In this document: positions 1-6,311 of the stretch, in pieces
How the letters are laid out: every line of letters begins with the position of its first letter
Position numbering within the stretch: position 1 is the first letter of the stretch
Source: Gallionellaceae bacterium
GTDB lineage: Bacteria; Pseudomonadota; Gammaproteobacteria; Burkholderiales; Gallionellaceae
Direction of reading: 5' to 3'
DNA length: 8,050 nucleotides
NCBI GenBank assembly: GCA_030690855.1
Contig: JAUYFR010000187.1
Coordinates: forward strand, 1 to 8,050
Notes under the pieces: generated by a model
Seen by the model: the letters and a program-made list of their open reading frames with translations, nothing else
The model's database searches: none
What the model was told of the DNA's origin: nothing
Position numbers and translations under genes: made by a program

Positions 1-388
1 GGATCGTAGCTACAAGCTGATCTAAATCAGCAGGCTTCAGAAAATATCCAGCTACGCCACCCTGATAGGCTGCCAACACGTCTTTGTTAAGAGCAGAATC
101 AGAAATAATAACGACGGGGATTGCAGATAGCTCTTTGTCAGCTTTAATCGCTGACAACACCTCCAGCCCGCTCATGCCTAGCAACCCCCAATCAAGCAAA
201 ATAATATCGGGACGGAGGGCCGAGGCAAAGCTATCTTCTTGCCGTAAAAAACTAAGCGCCTCAACACCCTCTTTAACGAAACTCAACTCCAGAGCAAAGC
301 CGCTCCGCGCTAAAGCTAGCTGCAAAAGCTGCGTGTCGGCGGGTTTATCCTCGACAATCAACGCACGCATGATTCTATTTTTCCCCAT
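1..388 (-). CDS. Response regulator, receiver domain (3' end beyond window)
   Basis: A receiver (REC) domain that accepts phosphate from a histidine kinase in the cytoplasm. Numbering from the ATG at 388, the acidic pair is E13-D14 (in VEDKPAD), the phospho-acceptor is D66 (ILLDW), the switch hydroxyl is S96 (VVIIS) and the conserved lysine is K118 (YFLKP), so all catalytic positions are present. About 129 codons are visible and the frame is open at the window edge. It may be a single-domain regulator or continue into an output domain such as GGDEF, a kinase or DNA-binding. The ATG at 388 lies 7 nt after the upstream regulator stop and gives the same D66/96/K118 spacing as that neighbour. An in-frame ATG at 370, preceded by GGGGA, is an equally possible start. 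It is the last visible gene of the cassette with the binding protein, kinase and first regulator. Family assignment is firm; the partner kinase is inferred. Confidence 0.88.
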   Translation of the reverse strand, partial: MGKNRIMRALIVEDKPADTQLLQLALARSGFALELSFVKEGVEALSFLRQEDSFASALRPDIILLDWGLLGMSGLEVLSAIKADKELSAIPVVIISDSALNKDVLAAYQGGVAGYFLKPADLDQLVATI

Positions 389-395
389 TACACAC

Positions 396-842
396 TCACT
401 TGTTTTCAGTATCTGGCAGATGCACCAAATCAATCCAGTATTCGCTCAAATCTCGAATCGCTGCCATAAAATCCACCACATCAATCGGTTTGGTTATGTA
501 GCCCGCCGCACCTAAACCATAAGAAGAAACCACATCGCGTTCAACTTCTGAAGTCGTTAATACAACAACAGGAATGTCGCGTAGCGTAGGCTCAAGCTTG
601 ATCGCCTCTAAAAATTCGCGTCCGTCCATGCGTGGCATATTAAGGTCAAGCAAAATTAAATTTGGGCGCACCGCCTGCGCATAGTGAGGTGGCTTACGCT
701 GCAAATATTCAAGCGCTTCTCTACCATCAACCACATGCTGCAATTCAGCGAGAATATTATTCTCCTTCAAAGCTGTTTTCACTAAATAAGCATCTGCCAA
801 CTCATCTTCAGCCAACAGGATCACAAATTTTTGATCACTCAT
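396..842 (-). CDS. Rcp1/CheY-like single-domain response regulator
   Basis: A 148-residue protein that is nearly all receiver domain, so it probably acts by protein contact or phosphotransfer, not by binding DNA. Visible active-site residues are E12-D13 (LAEDE), phospho-acceptor D66 (LILLDLNMP), T96 (VVVLT) and K118 (YITKP). The loop after D66, PRMDGREFL, and the LTTS-YxLGA-YITKP spacing match the Rcp1 branch of CheY-like regulators, which commonly sit beside phytochrome-type or PAS kinases. Its ATG overlaps by one base (TAATG) the stop of a histidine-kinase C-terminal remnant, which also supplies a strong AAGGAG five bases upstream. It follows the PAS kinase by about 125 bp and precedes a second receiver gene by 7 bp, consistent with one operon. 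The cognate kinase is inferred to be the PAS kinase at 968-3004; the PhnD-kinase at 4093-6228 is an alternative donor. Confidence 0.93.
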   Translation of the reverse strand: MSDQKFVILLAEDELADAYLVKTALKENNILAELQHVVDGREALEYLQRKPPHYAQAVRPNLILLDLNMPRMDGREFLEAIKLEPTLRDIPVVVLTTSEVERDVVSSYGLGAAGYITKPIDVVDFMAAIRDLSEYWIDLVHLPDTENK

Positions 843-925
843 TACAACTCCTTGATGGGCAATTCAAAAAAGAAACGGCAGCCACCTTGCGGCGACGCCT
901 CTATCCATACACGCCCAAGCCCAAG
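842..925 (-). pseudogene. Remnant of a histidine kinase C-terminus (HATPase tail)
   Basis: Between the complete PAS kinase and the response regulator, one minus-strand frame reads LGRVWIEASPQGGC, then RFFFELPIKEL and a TAA stop. This is the usual closing stretch of a HATPase_c domain. It aligns without gaps to the end of the neighbouring kinase (WIE, GGC and LPI shared), yet is clearly a different copy, and it also resembles the end of the PhnD-kinase (GCRFYFEMP). It is preceded in frame by a TAG at 926-928 and has no ATG, GTG or TTG at a useful position, so it is not expressed as a protein by itself. Its stop overlaps the regulator start as TAATG, the arrangement expected of a translationally coupled kinase-regulator pair. 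I infer an ancestral kinase whose body was deleted or replaced. Homology over 20-odd residues is short, but the pattern and position make it convincing. Confidence 0.72.
848..853 (-). promoter_or_regulatory. Shine-Dalgarno of the Rcp1-like regulator
   Basis: A canonical AAGGAG lies five bases before the ATG at 842. It sits inside the last codons (Lys-Glu) of the kinase-tail remnant, which gives a reason why that fragment would be kept. Confidence 0.8.
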
Positions 926-967
926 CTACAAAATCCAAAACAAAGCTTACATAACCTATTGTTTATA

Positions 968-3004
968 TTATCTAATTGGCAAATCAATGCACACCGCGCA
1001 TCCACCACCAACCGCCTCTTCAATCCAAGCCGAACCACCTGCGTTTTCTGAGATGCGTCGGACAATAGACAATCCTACTCCCGTACCCTCACCACTGGTG
1101 GTAAGTCGCTCAAATACTTTAAACACCCGCTCTCGGTACTGTGGCTCAATCCCCTGACCATTATCAAAAATACGGTAATGCACTCGACCCGCCTTAACTT
1201 CACCTTCAATGGTGATGCTTAACGGCACTCCTTCTTGTGTCGGCTTGGCGTAAATCAAGGCATTGCCAATCGCAACTTCAAACAAATCAACTAGCCGAGG
1301 TGCATCCACCAACACAGAAGGCAGCTCACCTACCGTGATCGCTGCGCCCGCGCGTTCAATTTCTTCAGACAGATCATCCAACACACGATCTAAAATTTTG
1401 CGCACGTCGGGTTCAATTTTTCCGCGCGCTTGGTCGGCCGCGAGGTAGCGCTCAATGTCGCCTAATAAAATCTTCAGGCGCCGCGCTTGGCTGCCGATAA
1501 ATTCCACTGATTTTTGTGTGTCTTCATCATCAATGCGTCCCGCTAATTGCTTAGCTAATCTCTCGGCGTAACTGGCCAGACGGCGTGCAGGCTCTTGCAG
1601 GTGATGCGCAGTCACCTCGGCAAAGCGTTGCAAGTCTGCATTGCTACGCCTTAATTCTGACTCGGCCTGCTTGCGCAAAGTAATGTCGCTAATAACACCG
1701 ATGAAGTGTTGCACTTCACCGTCAACGCCGCGAAACACGGTAATCGAGCTGTGCGCTTCATACTGATTGCCATTCTTATTCCGATTGACTAGCTCGCCCT
1801 GCCAAATTCCATGTTGCAAAATCGCATTCCACATCTTTTCGTAAAACTCAGTGCTTTGCTTACCGGATGCCAATATGCGGGGATTTTTTCCCAACACATC
1901 TTCCGCGCTGTAACCGGTAATCGCCGTGAAGGTCGCGTTCACCGAAATGATGTTGGCATTAAGATCAGTAATGATGATGGCCTCGGCACTGGCGTCAAAC
2001 ACCGTAGCATTAATACGATGCAGACGCTCGGCCTCAAGTCGCTGCTCCGCCAATTGCAATTGACGGCGATAAAATGCAATCGCTAGACCAACAATCACCA
2101 ACAATGCTGGCCCCATTACAGCGAGCAATGTTTTCGCCTCGGTGCGCCAATTCTGCAAAGCGTATTCACGATTAAGATGTGTCACCACGACGAAGGGATA
2201 TAAGCGCGAAGCGCGGAATGAGCTGAGACTTTCTTTCTTATGCTGATTGCTCTCTTCAAACTTTCCCGATTCGATTTCATTTAAATGTAAATCGCTCTGC
2301 ACGTATTCATGCATTGATCCGGGCTGCTCAGATAATGCGGTAGACATCAGCAAGGTGCCGTCAAAGCGCATTACTTCGACCTCGCCCTCATTGGCCTCTA
2401 ATTTTTGCGAGATGTGATTAATAAAGTAATCAGAGTTGAGCGCAATGAGTAGCGTTACGCGGCGGGCGCCCACCGTTAAATTACGCGTCACTGGAATAAA
2501 GCTAGCGGCATCCGCCTCTACGGGTGCTTGAGCAGTGGCTACCCGCCCATCGGCAAAATCTCGCCCTGACCACGGGGCGCCAATCCGTTGAATTTCTTGC
2601 CGCTCAGTCACTGCGGGCAAATAGCTTTGCGTATCGACCACTTTGCCCACGTTGGCAGGATTCGAGCTAACGACGATGCGCCCCTGCTCATTCAGCATCG
2701 ACATCGAACGTAAAAAAGGCGCGTGACTCAGCGTGCTCACAAAGCTGCGTTCAATCAAACTTAATTCACGCGTATTGCTGACATGCTCACTGGCAGTGAT
2801 CGCCACGAGCTCAGTCACATGCAAACTTTGTGTGAGAAAGTCCTCAAAGCCACGGGTGTGCATGGCAGAAATTTCAAGACCATTGCTGACTGCATCATCA
2901 TGTAGCCGCCATAGCGTAAAGCTGGCAAGCGCTAACATGCCTCCGACGAATAGCAGTACTGCAAGCAAAAAAGTTCGGCGTAACTGCCGAGGTTGAGAAA
3001 TCAT
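968..3004 (-). CDS. Membrane PAS-domain sensor histidine kinase
   Basis: A 678-residue inner-membrane kinase that autophosphorylates on His and passes phosphate to receiver proteins. TM1 is about residues 11-32. A periplasmic region (about 36-288) resembles a Cache/PDC sensor (LNEQGRIVVSSNP near 104-115). TM2 is about 292-312. A PAS domain with PAC tail spans about 328-445 (ends SDITLRKQAE). A HisKA-like dimerisation helix pair is at about 450-525. HATPase_c runs about 570-676, with N581 (IGNA), the G1 box D614-N-G-Q-G, F628/F631, and the G2 box EGTGVGL at 639-645. The H-box reads AHHLQEP: H467 aligns with the phospho-acceptor, and H468 stands where an Asp/Glu is normal. The start overlaps the upstream binding-protein stop as ATGA, with no Shine-Dalgarno, implying translational coupling. 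It precedes two receiver genes. Ligand and pathway output are unknown. Confidence 0.94.
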   Translation of the reverse strand: MISQPRQLRRTFLLAVLLFVGGMLALASFTLWRLHDDAVSNGLEISAMHTRGFEDFLTQSLHVTELVAITASEHVSNTRELSLIERSFVSTLSHAPFLRSMSMLNEQGRIVVSSNPANVGKVVDTQSYLPAVTERQEIQRIGAPWSGRDFADGRVATAQAPVEADAASFIPVTRNLTVGARRVTLLIALNSDYFINHISQKLEANEGEVEVMRFDGTLLMSTALSEQPGSMHEYVQSDLHLNEIESGKFEESNQHKKESLSSFRASRLYPFVVVTHLNREYALQNWRTEAKTLLAVMGPALLVIVGLAIAFYRRQLQLAEQRLEAERLHRINATVFDASAEAIIITDLNANIISVNATFTAITGYSAEDVLGKNPRILASGKQSTEFYEKMWNAILQHGIWQGELVNRNKNGNQYEAHSSITVFRGVDGEVQHFIGVISDITLRKQAESELRRSNADLQRFAEVTAHHLQEPARRLASYAERLAKQLAGRIDDEDTQKSVEFIGSQARRLKILLGDIERYLAADQARGKIEPDVRKILDRVLDDLSEEIERAGAAITVGELPSVLVDAPRLVDLFEVAIGNALIYAKPTQEGVPLSITIEGEVKAGRVHYRIFDNGQGIEPQYRERVFKVFERLTTSGEGTGVGLSIVRRISENAGGSAWIEEAVGGGCAVCIDLPIR

Positions 3005-3795
3005 GGGGCGATAATCTGGTCGAGTTTGTGGCGTTTAGCCGCCTCTAACAAACGACCATCGCGCTTGATGTCAGCCATGAATTGGTCGATACGGGTAAAC
3101 CACGCGTCGTCACCCGGCTTGATGGCGTAGGCATAAGAAGTCATGTGGTAAGTGCTGGGTGAAGATACCAAACGCGCCCAATCGTTATTGGTAAGAAAGC
3201 GCTGACTGTACGGATAGTCGGTCATAAACGCATCGGCGCGGCCTGACTGCACCTCTTGCTCGCGGGCAAAAGGGGTATCCAACACCAACAGTTGTGCCGC
3301 TTTCAGCTTGGCTTTCATCACCGGCTCATGCAACGTGCCTTTCGCTACCGCCACTACCGAACCGGCTTTATCGATGTCATCCCAGCCTTTGATACGACGA
3401 TTCGTTTTAGTCGTGATGGCATAAATATCGCTCGCCAAATGTGGGCGAGTGAAGCGTAATTTTTCAGCACGCACCGGCGTAATGCCAATGGCGAACATTG
3501 CCACATCACAACGATCTTGCAGCACGTCGTCAATCAACTTAGCAAACGAGCTATCTACAAACTGCACCGCGACGCCCATGTCTTTACCCAGCTCGTTCGC
3601 CATATCAATGTCGATGCCGGAAAGCTGTTGTGTTTTTGGATTGCGATAGGTGATGCCGTAGTAGTCCGGCCAAATACACACGCGCACCGCTTTGCTTGAT
3701 TTGATGCGATCAAAATGGCTTGGCTCAGCCGCGTTTGCAGGGCTAGCAAGTACGGTGCTGAATGCAAGCGCCAACAGTAGTGAATAAGTACCCAT
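3001..3795 (-). CDS. Periplasmic solute-binding protein, SBP_bac_3 family
   Basis: A 264-residue family-3 substrate-binding protein, the fold used for amino acids and related small molecules. Residues 1-22 form a Sec signal peptide with a likely cleavage at ANA-AE; the n-region has no Lys/Arg, which is a little unusual. The mature protein shows the G60-IDIDMAN motif, R109 in TPVRAEKLRF (the usual carboxylate-binding Arg) and D193 in ADAFMTD (the usual amine-binding Asp), so an amino-acid-like ligand is plausible. The only two cysteines, C40 and C96, could form a disulfide. The ATG at 3795 is preferred because AAGGAG sits six bases ahead of it; a TTG five codons upstream would place that site inside the gene. 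No ABC permease or ATPase is nearby, and the stop overlaps the kinase start (ATGA). A role in presenting ligand to the kinase is inferred from this; a transport role with distant partners is the alternative. Confidence 0.9.
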   Translation of the reverse strand: MGTYSLLLALAFSTVLASPANAAEPSHFDRIKSSKAVRVCIWPDYYGITYRNPKTQQLSGIDIDMANELGKDMGVAVQFVDSSFAKLIDDVLQDRCDVAMFAIGITPVRAEKLRFTRPHLASDIYAITTKTNRRIKGWDDIDKAGSVVAVAKGTLHEPVMKAKLKAAQLLVLDTPFAREQEVQSGRADAFMTDYPYSQRFLTNNDWARLVSSPSTYHMTSYAYAIKPGDDAWFTRIDQFMADIKRDGRLLEAAKRHKLDQIIAP

Positions 3796-3801
3796 CAAAA
3801 T

Positions 3802-3807
3802 CTCCTT
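3802..3807 (-). promoter_or_regulatory. Shine-Dalgarno deciding the binding-protein start
   Basis: AAGGAG lies six bases before the ATG at 3795. It falls within the first codons of the longer TTG-initiated reading at 3810, so it argues for the ATG. Confidence 0.75.
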
Positions 3808-3863
3808 CAATTGTGAATCACATGCTTAGCGGGCGGACGCCTGCCAAGAAAAACAAATAACTC

Positions 3864-3892
3864 AATATAATCAATATGTTAATCAATATCCA
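3864..3892 (-). promoter_or_regulatory. Candidate sigma-70 promoter for the binding protein-kinase-regulator operon
   Basis: On the minus strand a -35-like TGGATA (3892-3887) and a -10-like TATATT (3869-3864) are separated by 17 bp. They lie in an AT-rich stretch about 70 bp upstream of the binding-protein start, giving a leader of roughly 60 nt. The -10 matches TATAAT at five of six positions and the -35 matches TTGACA at four. It is the best promoter-like pair I see here, but AT-rich DNA gives chance matches. Confidence 0.4.
3868..3889. repeat. Tandem 10-bp direct repeat within the promoter spacer (possible operator)
   Basis: TAATCAATAT occurs at 3868-3877 and again, identical, at 3880-3889, a 12-bp period. 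A third partial copy, TCAATAT, is at 3862-3868. The repeats fill the space between the candidate -35 and -10, where a bound regulator would block RNA polymerase. The repeat is seen directly; operator function is inferred. Confidence 0.45.
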
Positions 3893-3898
3893 CCTCCA

Positions 3899-3928
3899 AT
3901 GGGTATCGCTACGCTCAACCCATCCTAC
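3899..3928. repeat. REP-like intergenic palindrome (GTAGGATGGGT type)
   Basis: Read on the minus strand, this begins GTAGGATGGGTTGAGCGTAG and ends in ACCCAT. ATGGGT at 3899-3904 pairs with ACCCAT at 3918-3923 around a 13-base loop. Sequences of this form are recognised dispersed intergenic repeats in gammaproteobacteria. No coding potential is evident. Confidence 0.55.
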
Positions 3929-3938
3929 GCGAGCTGGA

Positions 3939-4031
3939 TTTTTGTAGGTCGGGTTTGAGCGTGTGTTGTTGGGGCTTTAGCCCCGTACAACCACGGCCTA
4001 CCCCTTGCGAGTGCAACCCGACCTACAAAAA
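3939..4031. repeat. 93-bp palindromic element with 17-bp perfect inverted arms
   Basis: TTTTTGTAGGTCGGGTT (3939-3955) is the exact reverse complement of 4015-4031. Between the arms is a second hairpin, GGGGC-TTTA-GCCCC (3971-3984), flanked by TTGT and ACAA, which could extend it with internal mismatches. The arms share TTGTAGGTCGG with the shorter palindrome at 6312-6341. The layout is like a REP pair or a small non-autonomous element. No transposase is encoded in the window and I could not define a target-site duplication. It sits in the 297-bp gene-free stretch between the PhnD-kinase and the binding protein. Confidence 0.7.
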
Positions 4032-4063
4032 ATACGCCGCCCCAAGGGGCAGGGAATTGCCCC
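4027..4063 (-). terminator. Possible terminator after the PhnD-kinase
   Basis: Past the kinase stop (4093) the minus strand holds a GC hairpin, GCCC-CTTG-GGGC (4050-4039), then six T residues (4032-4027) after a six-base gap. A competing stem, GGGGCA with TGCCCC (4063-4058 and 4051-4046), lies just upstream. The gap between stem and T-run is longer than in a classic intrinsic terminator, and the T-run overlaps the arm of the palindromic element, so termination is only possible. Confidence 0.33.
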
Positions 4064-4092
4064 AGAGAGATTCAATACGTTACCGGCAAATA

Positions 4093-6228
4093 TCATTGAG
4101 TTTCTTTCTGCATCGGCATCTCAAAATAGAAGCGACACCCCTTGCCCTCACCTGCTGAGTCCACGCCAATTGTTCCGCCATGCCTCTCAACAATTTTGCG
4201 GCACAGTGCCAAGCCAATGCCCGTCCCTTCATAAGCGGCTTGGCTTTGTAAACGCTGAAATACCTGGAACAGCCTACCTATTTGACTTGGCTGAATGCCG
4301 ACACCGTTGTCTGTAATACTCACCCGCCAATTTTTTTCGACAATTTCACTTAACACGAGGACCTCAGGAGGACGCTCAGCGATGCGAAATTTAAGCGCAT
4401 TACCCACTAGGTTTTGTAGCAAACGCAATATTTCATCGTGGCTTGCGAAGATGCGCGGCCAATCGCCCTGCACGCGAATATAGGCTTGTGACTCTTTGAC
4501 CTCCGGCTGCAAAAACAACAAGGCTTCGTTAAGCGCTGCACGGCTATCAATCCATGTTGCCGGTTCGCCTTTACGACCGATGCGCGAGTATTCAAGCAAG
4601 CCCAACATCATGCTATCGATACGCGTTGCACCATCCGTCACGAAACTCATATATTTCTTTTGCTCGACACTGAGTTGCTTATCCAGTGCTATTTCCAACA
4701 GTTTTATATAGCTCGAAATCATACGTAAAGGCTGGCGCATGTCGTGCGAGATGCTGTAGCTAAATTGTTCAAGCTCTTTGTTGGAGCGCAATATTGCAGC
4801 CTCGGCTCGCTTGCTTTCTGTTATATCGAAAAACCATCCCAAAACAGCTTCCTCATCTTGGTATTTAATGCGCATGTAGGAGGACAACGCCCACACCGTT
4901 TCGCCGTCGGTCAAGTGCAGCTCCACTAAGCGATTCTTTACCGCGTTTCCCAATGCAAGCTCGGCCAGTATTTCATCGTAATCTTCAGCACGCGCATAAT
5001 ATTGCTGAGGATTCTGTTCCATAATTTTCGGATTTTTAAGCAGCTCAACATAGCTTTGATTAAAAAAAGCTACCTGATGCCCCTGCTTCATAGCGATACG
5101 CACTGCAATCGGGCTGACATTCAAAATGTTAATTAGATTTTGCTCGCCCTCTTGAATTCGTTTTGATTGCAAAGAAACGATGCGCTTTTCCTCTGTCAAC
5201 CCACGATTGGTCCAGAATAGTCGCACTACCAAACTTAGAATCAAAATAAGCGTCAGCACGCCCACAAAAAACTCACTGCGATAACGCGTAAAAATATCCT
5301 GCGGCGTAAAGAACGGCATGGCCTCATAGGGAGGCAAACGTAATTCTTTCAGCAAATCCACCACTGGCGTGTAATCGGCGGGGATGAAAAAGCCATGTAT
5401 TTCCATGGCCTTGGTGGCAGCTACATTTTCATCTAAGCTAAATAAGGCAGCAGTTATTTTTCGCGCTAAACTTTCATCAATATCTTTCCTCGCCACAAAG
5501 GGCCACTCTGGATAGAGGCGCGTTGAAATAACCATAGGAAATTCCCCCCATTTCTGCGCGTTCAGAATTTTGAGTTGCTGCATTTCCAGCTTGCCTTCGC
5601 GCGCCATGCTTTCCAACACACCCGTGCGCACGAAGCCCGCCTCTGCCCTAGCAGAAAGCACTTCTTGAATCACTGTGTCATGCGGCATGCCGGTGGAAAT
5701 AACGCTCACGTCTTGCGGCAACTTAATACCCTTGAGGCTAAATTCGTAGGCCTGCATTTGATAACCGCCGAGCGATTCAGTACCTGCTGTTGCGACCGTT
5801 TTTCCACGCAGATCAAGTAAATTATTGATCGACTGCTGATCTGCACGCGTAAAAATCACCCCGCCAAAAGCGCTGACATGTCGGCCATTTTCATCCAACC
5901 CCAAAGTGGCGAGCGGTGCCGATAAACCCTTACGCTTTGACAACAACACATAATGACCCGGATTGGTCAGCACAAAATCCACTTGTCGATCGGTGACAGC
6001 CTGCTCCAACTCGGGATAAGTGAGCGCGACAACTTCGAAATTATTTTCTGGAATAGCTTGTTTAAGCGCAGTCGCTAGCGGTTGCCACTGCACGAGTGTT
6101 TGCGGCTTGGGGCGAAAGGCGAGCACGCCGATTTTGATCGATTCAGCGCTATAGGAAAACGCTGATAACAGCGTGCCACTGATCAATGCCAGCAACATCA
6201 ATACTCTTAAAAAAGTCTGGGCATACAT
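4093..6228 (-). CDS. Sensor histidine kinase with fused periplasmic PhnD-type binding domain
   Basis: A 711-residue inner-membrane kinase. Residues 1-28 are a signal peptide or first TM. A PhnD/phosphonate-binding-like periplasmic domain spans about 30-300, with VQWQPLATAL, VDFVLTNPGHY and DLRGKTVATAGTESLGGYQ as family-like signatures. TM2 is about 319-338, followed by a linker helix, a PAS domain (about 362-475, ending FDITESKRAE) and HisKA (about 482-550) with phospho-acceptor H495 in SHDMRQP. HATPase_c (about 595-706) shows N610 (LVGNALKF), the G1 box D640-N-G-V-G, FQVFQRL, and the G2 box EGTGIGL. All catalytic motifs look intact. The domain order resembles TtrS, the tetrathionate sensor, but the ligand cannot be deduced. 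No response regulator adjoins it; the nearest are at 1-842, beyond the binding protein and PAS kinase. The Shine-Dalgarno is weak (AAGAGA about ten bases upstream). Confidence 0.93.
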   Translation of the reverse strand: MYAQTFLRVLMLLALISGTLLSAFSYSAESIKIGVLAFRPKPQTLVQWQPLATALKQAIPENNFEVVALTYPELEQAVTDRQVDFVLTNPGHYVLLSKRKGLSAPLATLGLDENGRHVSAFGGVIFTRADQQSINNLLDLRGKTVATAGTESLGGYQMQAYEFSLKGIKLPQDVSVISTGMPHDTVIQEVLSARAEAGFVRTGVLESMAREGKLEMQQLKILNAQKWGEFPMVISTRLYPEWPFVARKDIDESLARKITAALFSLDENVAATKAMEIHGFFIPADYTPVVDLLKELRLPPYEAMPFFTPQDIFTRYRSEFFVGVLTLILILSLVVRLFWTNRGLTEEKRIVSLQSKRIQEGEQNLINILNVSPIAVRIAMKQGHQVAFFNQSYVELLKNPKIMEQNPQQYYARAEDYDEILAELALGNAVKNRLVELHLTDGETVWALSSYMRIKYQDEEAVLGWFFDITESKRAEAAILRSNKELEQFSYSISHDMRQPLRMISSYIKLLEIALDKQLSVEQKKYMSFVTDGATRIDSMMLGLLEYSRIGRKGEPATWIDSRAALNEALLFLQPEVKESQAYIRVQGDWPRIFASHDEILRLLQNLVGNALKFRIAERPPEVLVLSEIVEKNWRVSITDNGVGIQPSQIGRLFQVFQRLQSQAAYEGTGIGLALCRKIVERHGGTIGVDSAGEGKGCRFYFEMPMQKETQ

Positions 6229-6244
6229 TCAGATTTTCTCTTTA

Positions 6245-6274
6245 ATTATGTGAGGGTGCACAGGTTTAACCCAA
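6245..6274 (-). promoter_or_regulatory. Weak candidate promoter for the PhnD-kinase
   Basis: A -10-like CATAAT (6250-6245) lies 18 bp after a -35-like TTGGGT (6274-6269), about 17 bases before the kinase ATG. The -10 is good and the -35 poor. The implied leader would be only about a dozen bases, enough for the AAGAGA site. Low certainty. Confidence 0.25.
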
Positions 6275-6288
6275 ACCCATTAACCTGT
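6260..6288. repeat. 7-bp inverted repeat upstream of the PhnD-kinase
   Basis: ACAGGTT (6260-6266) pairs with AACCTGT (6282-6288) across a 15-base loop. It covers the weak -35 element of the kinase, so it could be a dyad operator, but an arm this short can occur by chance. Confidence 0.3.
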
Positions 6289-6311
6289 AGGAGTGCCACA
6301 AAATTAAGGCG

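Noticed and set aside
842..970. Frameshifted end of the intact PAS kinase to explain the kinase-like tail
   Set aside because: The PAS kinase already has its own full HATPase end (WIEEAVGGGC to LPIR, stop at 968). The tail is a second, diverged copy of the same segment, so a simple frameshift cannot explain it.
84..1157. Several plus-strand open frames (84-515, 662-1051, 831-1157) across the receivers and kinase end
   Set aside because: They lie opposite well-supported minus-strand genes, have low-complexity or arbitrary composition and show no family resemblance.
3796..3810. TTG start at 3810 for the binding protein
   Set aside because: The AAGGAG site lies inside this extension and is correctly spaced for the ATG at 3795. 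The extension would add a Lys to the signal peptide, so it is not absolutely excluded.
3868..3889. Start of a CRISPR array
   Set aside because: The repeated unit is only 10 bp with a 2-bp gap and there are no spacers or cas genes.
3961..4316. Plus-strand open frames across the repeat region (3955-4158, 4005-4316)
   Set aside because: They run through palindromic repeats and the antisense of the PhnD-kinase end; no ribosome site or family likeness.
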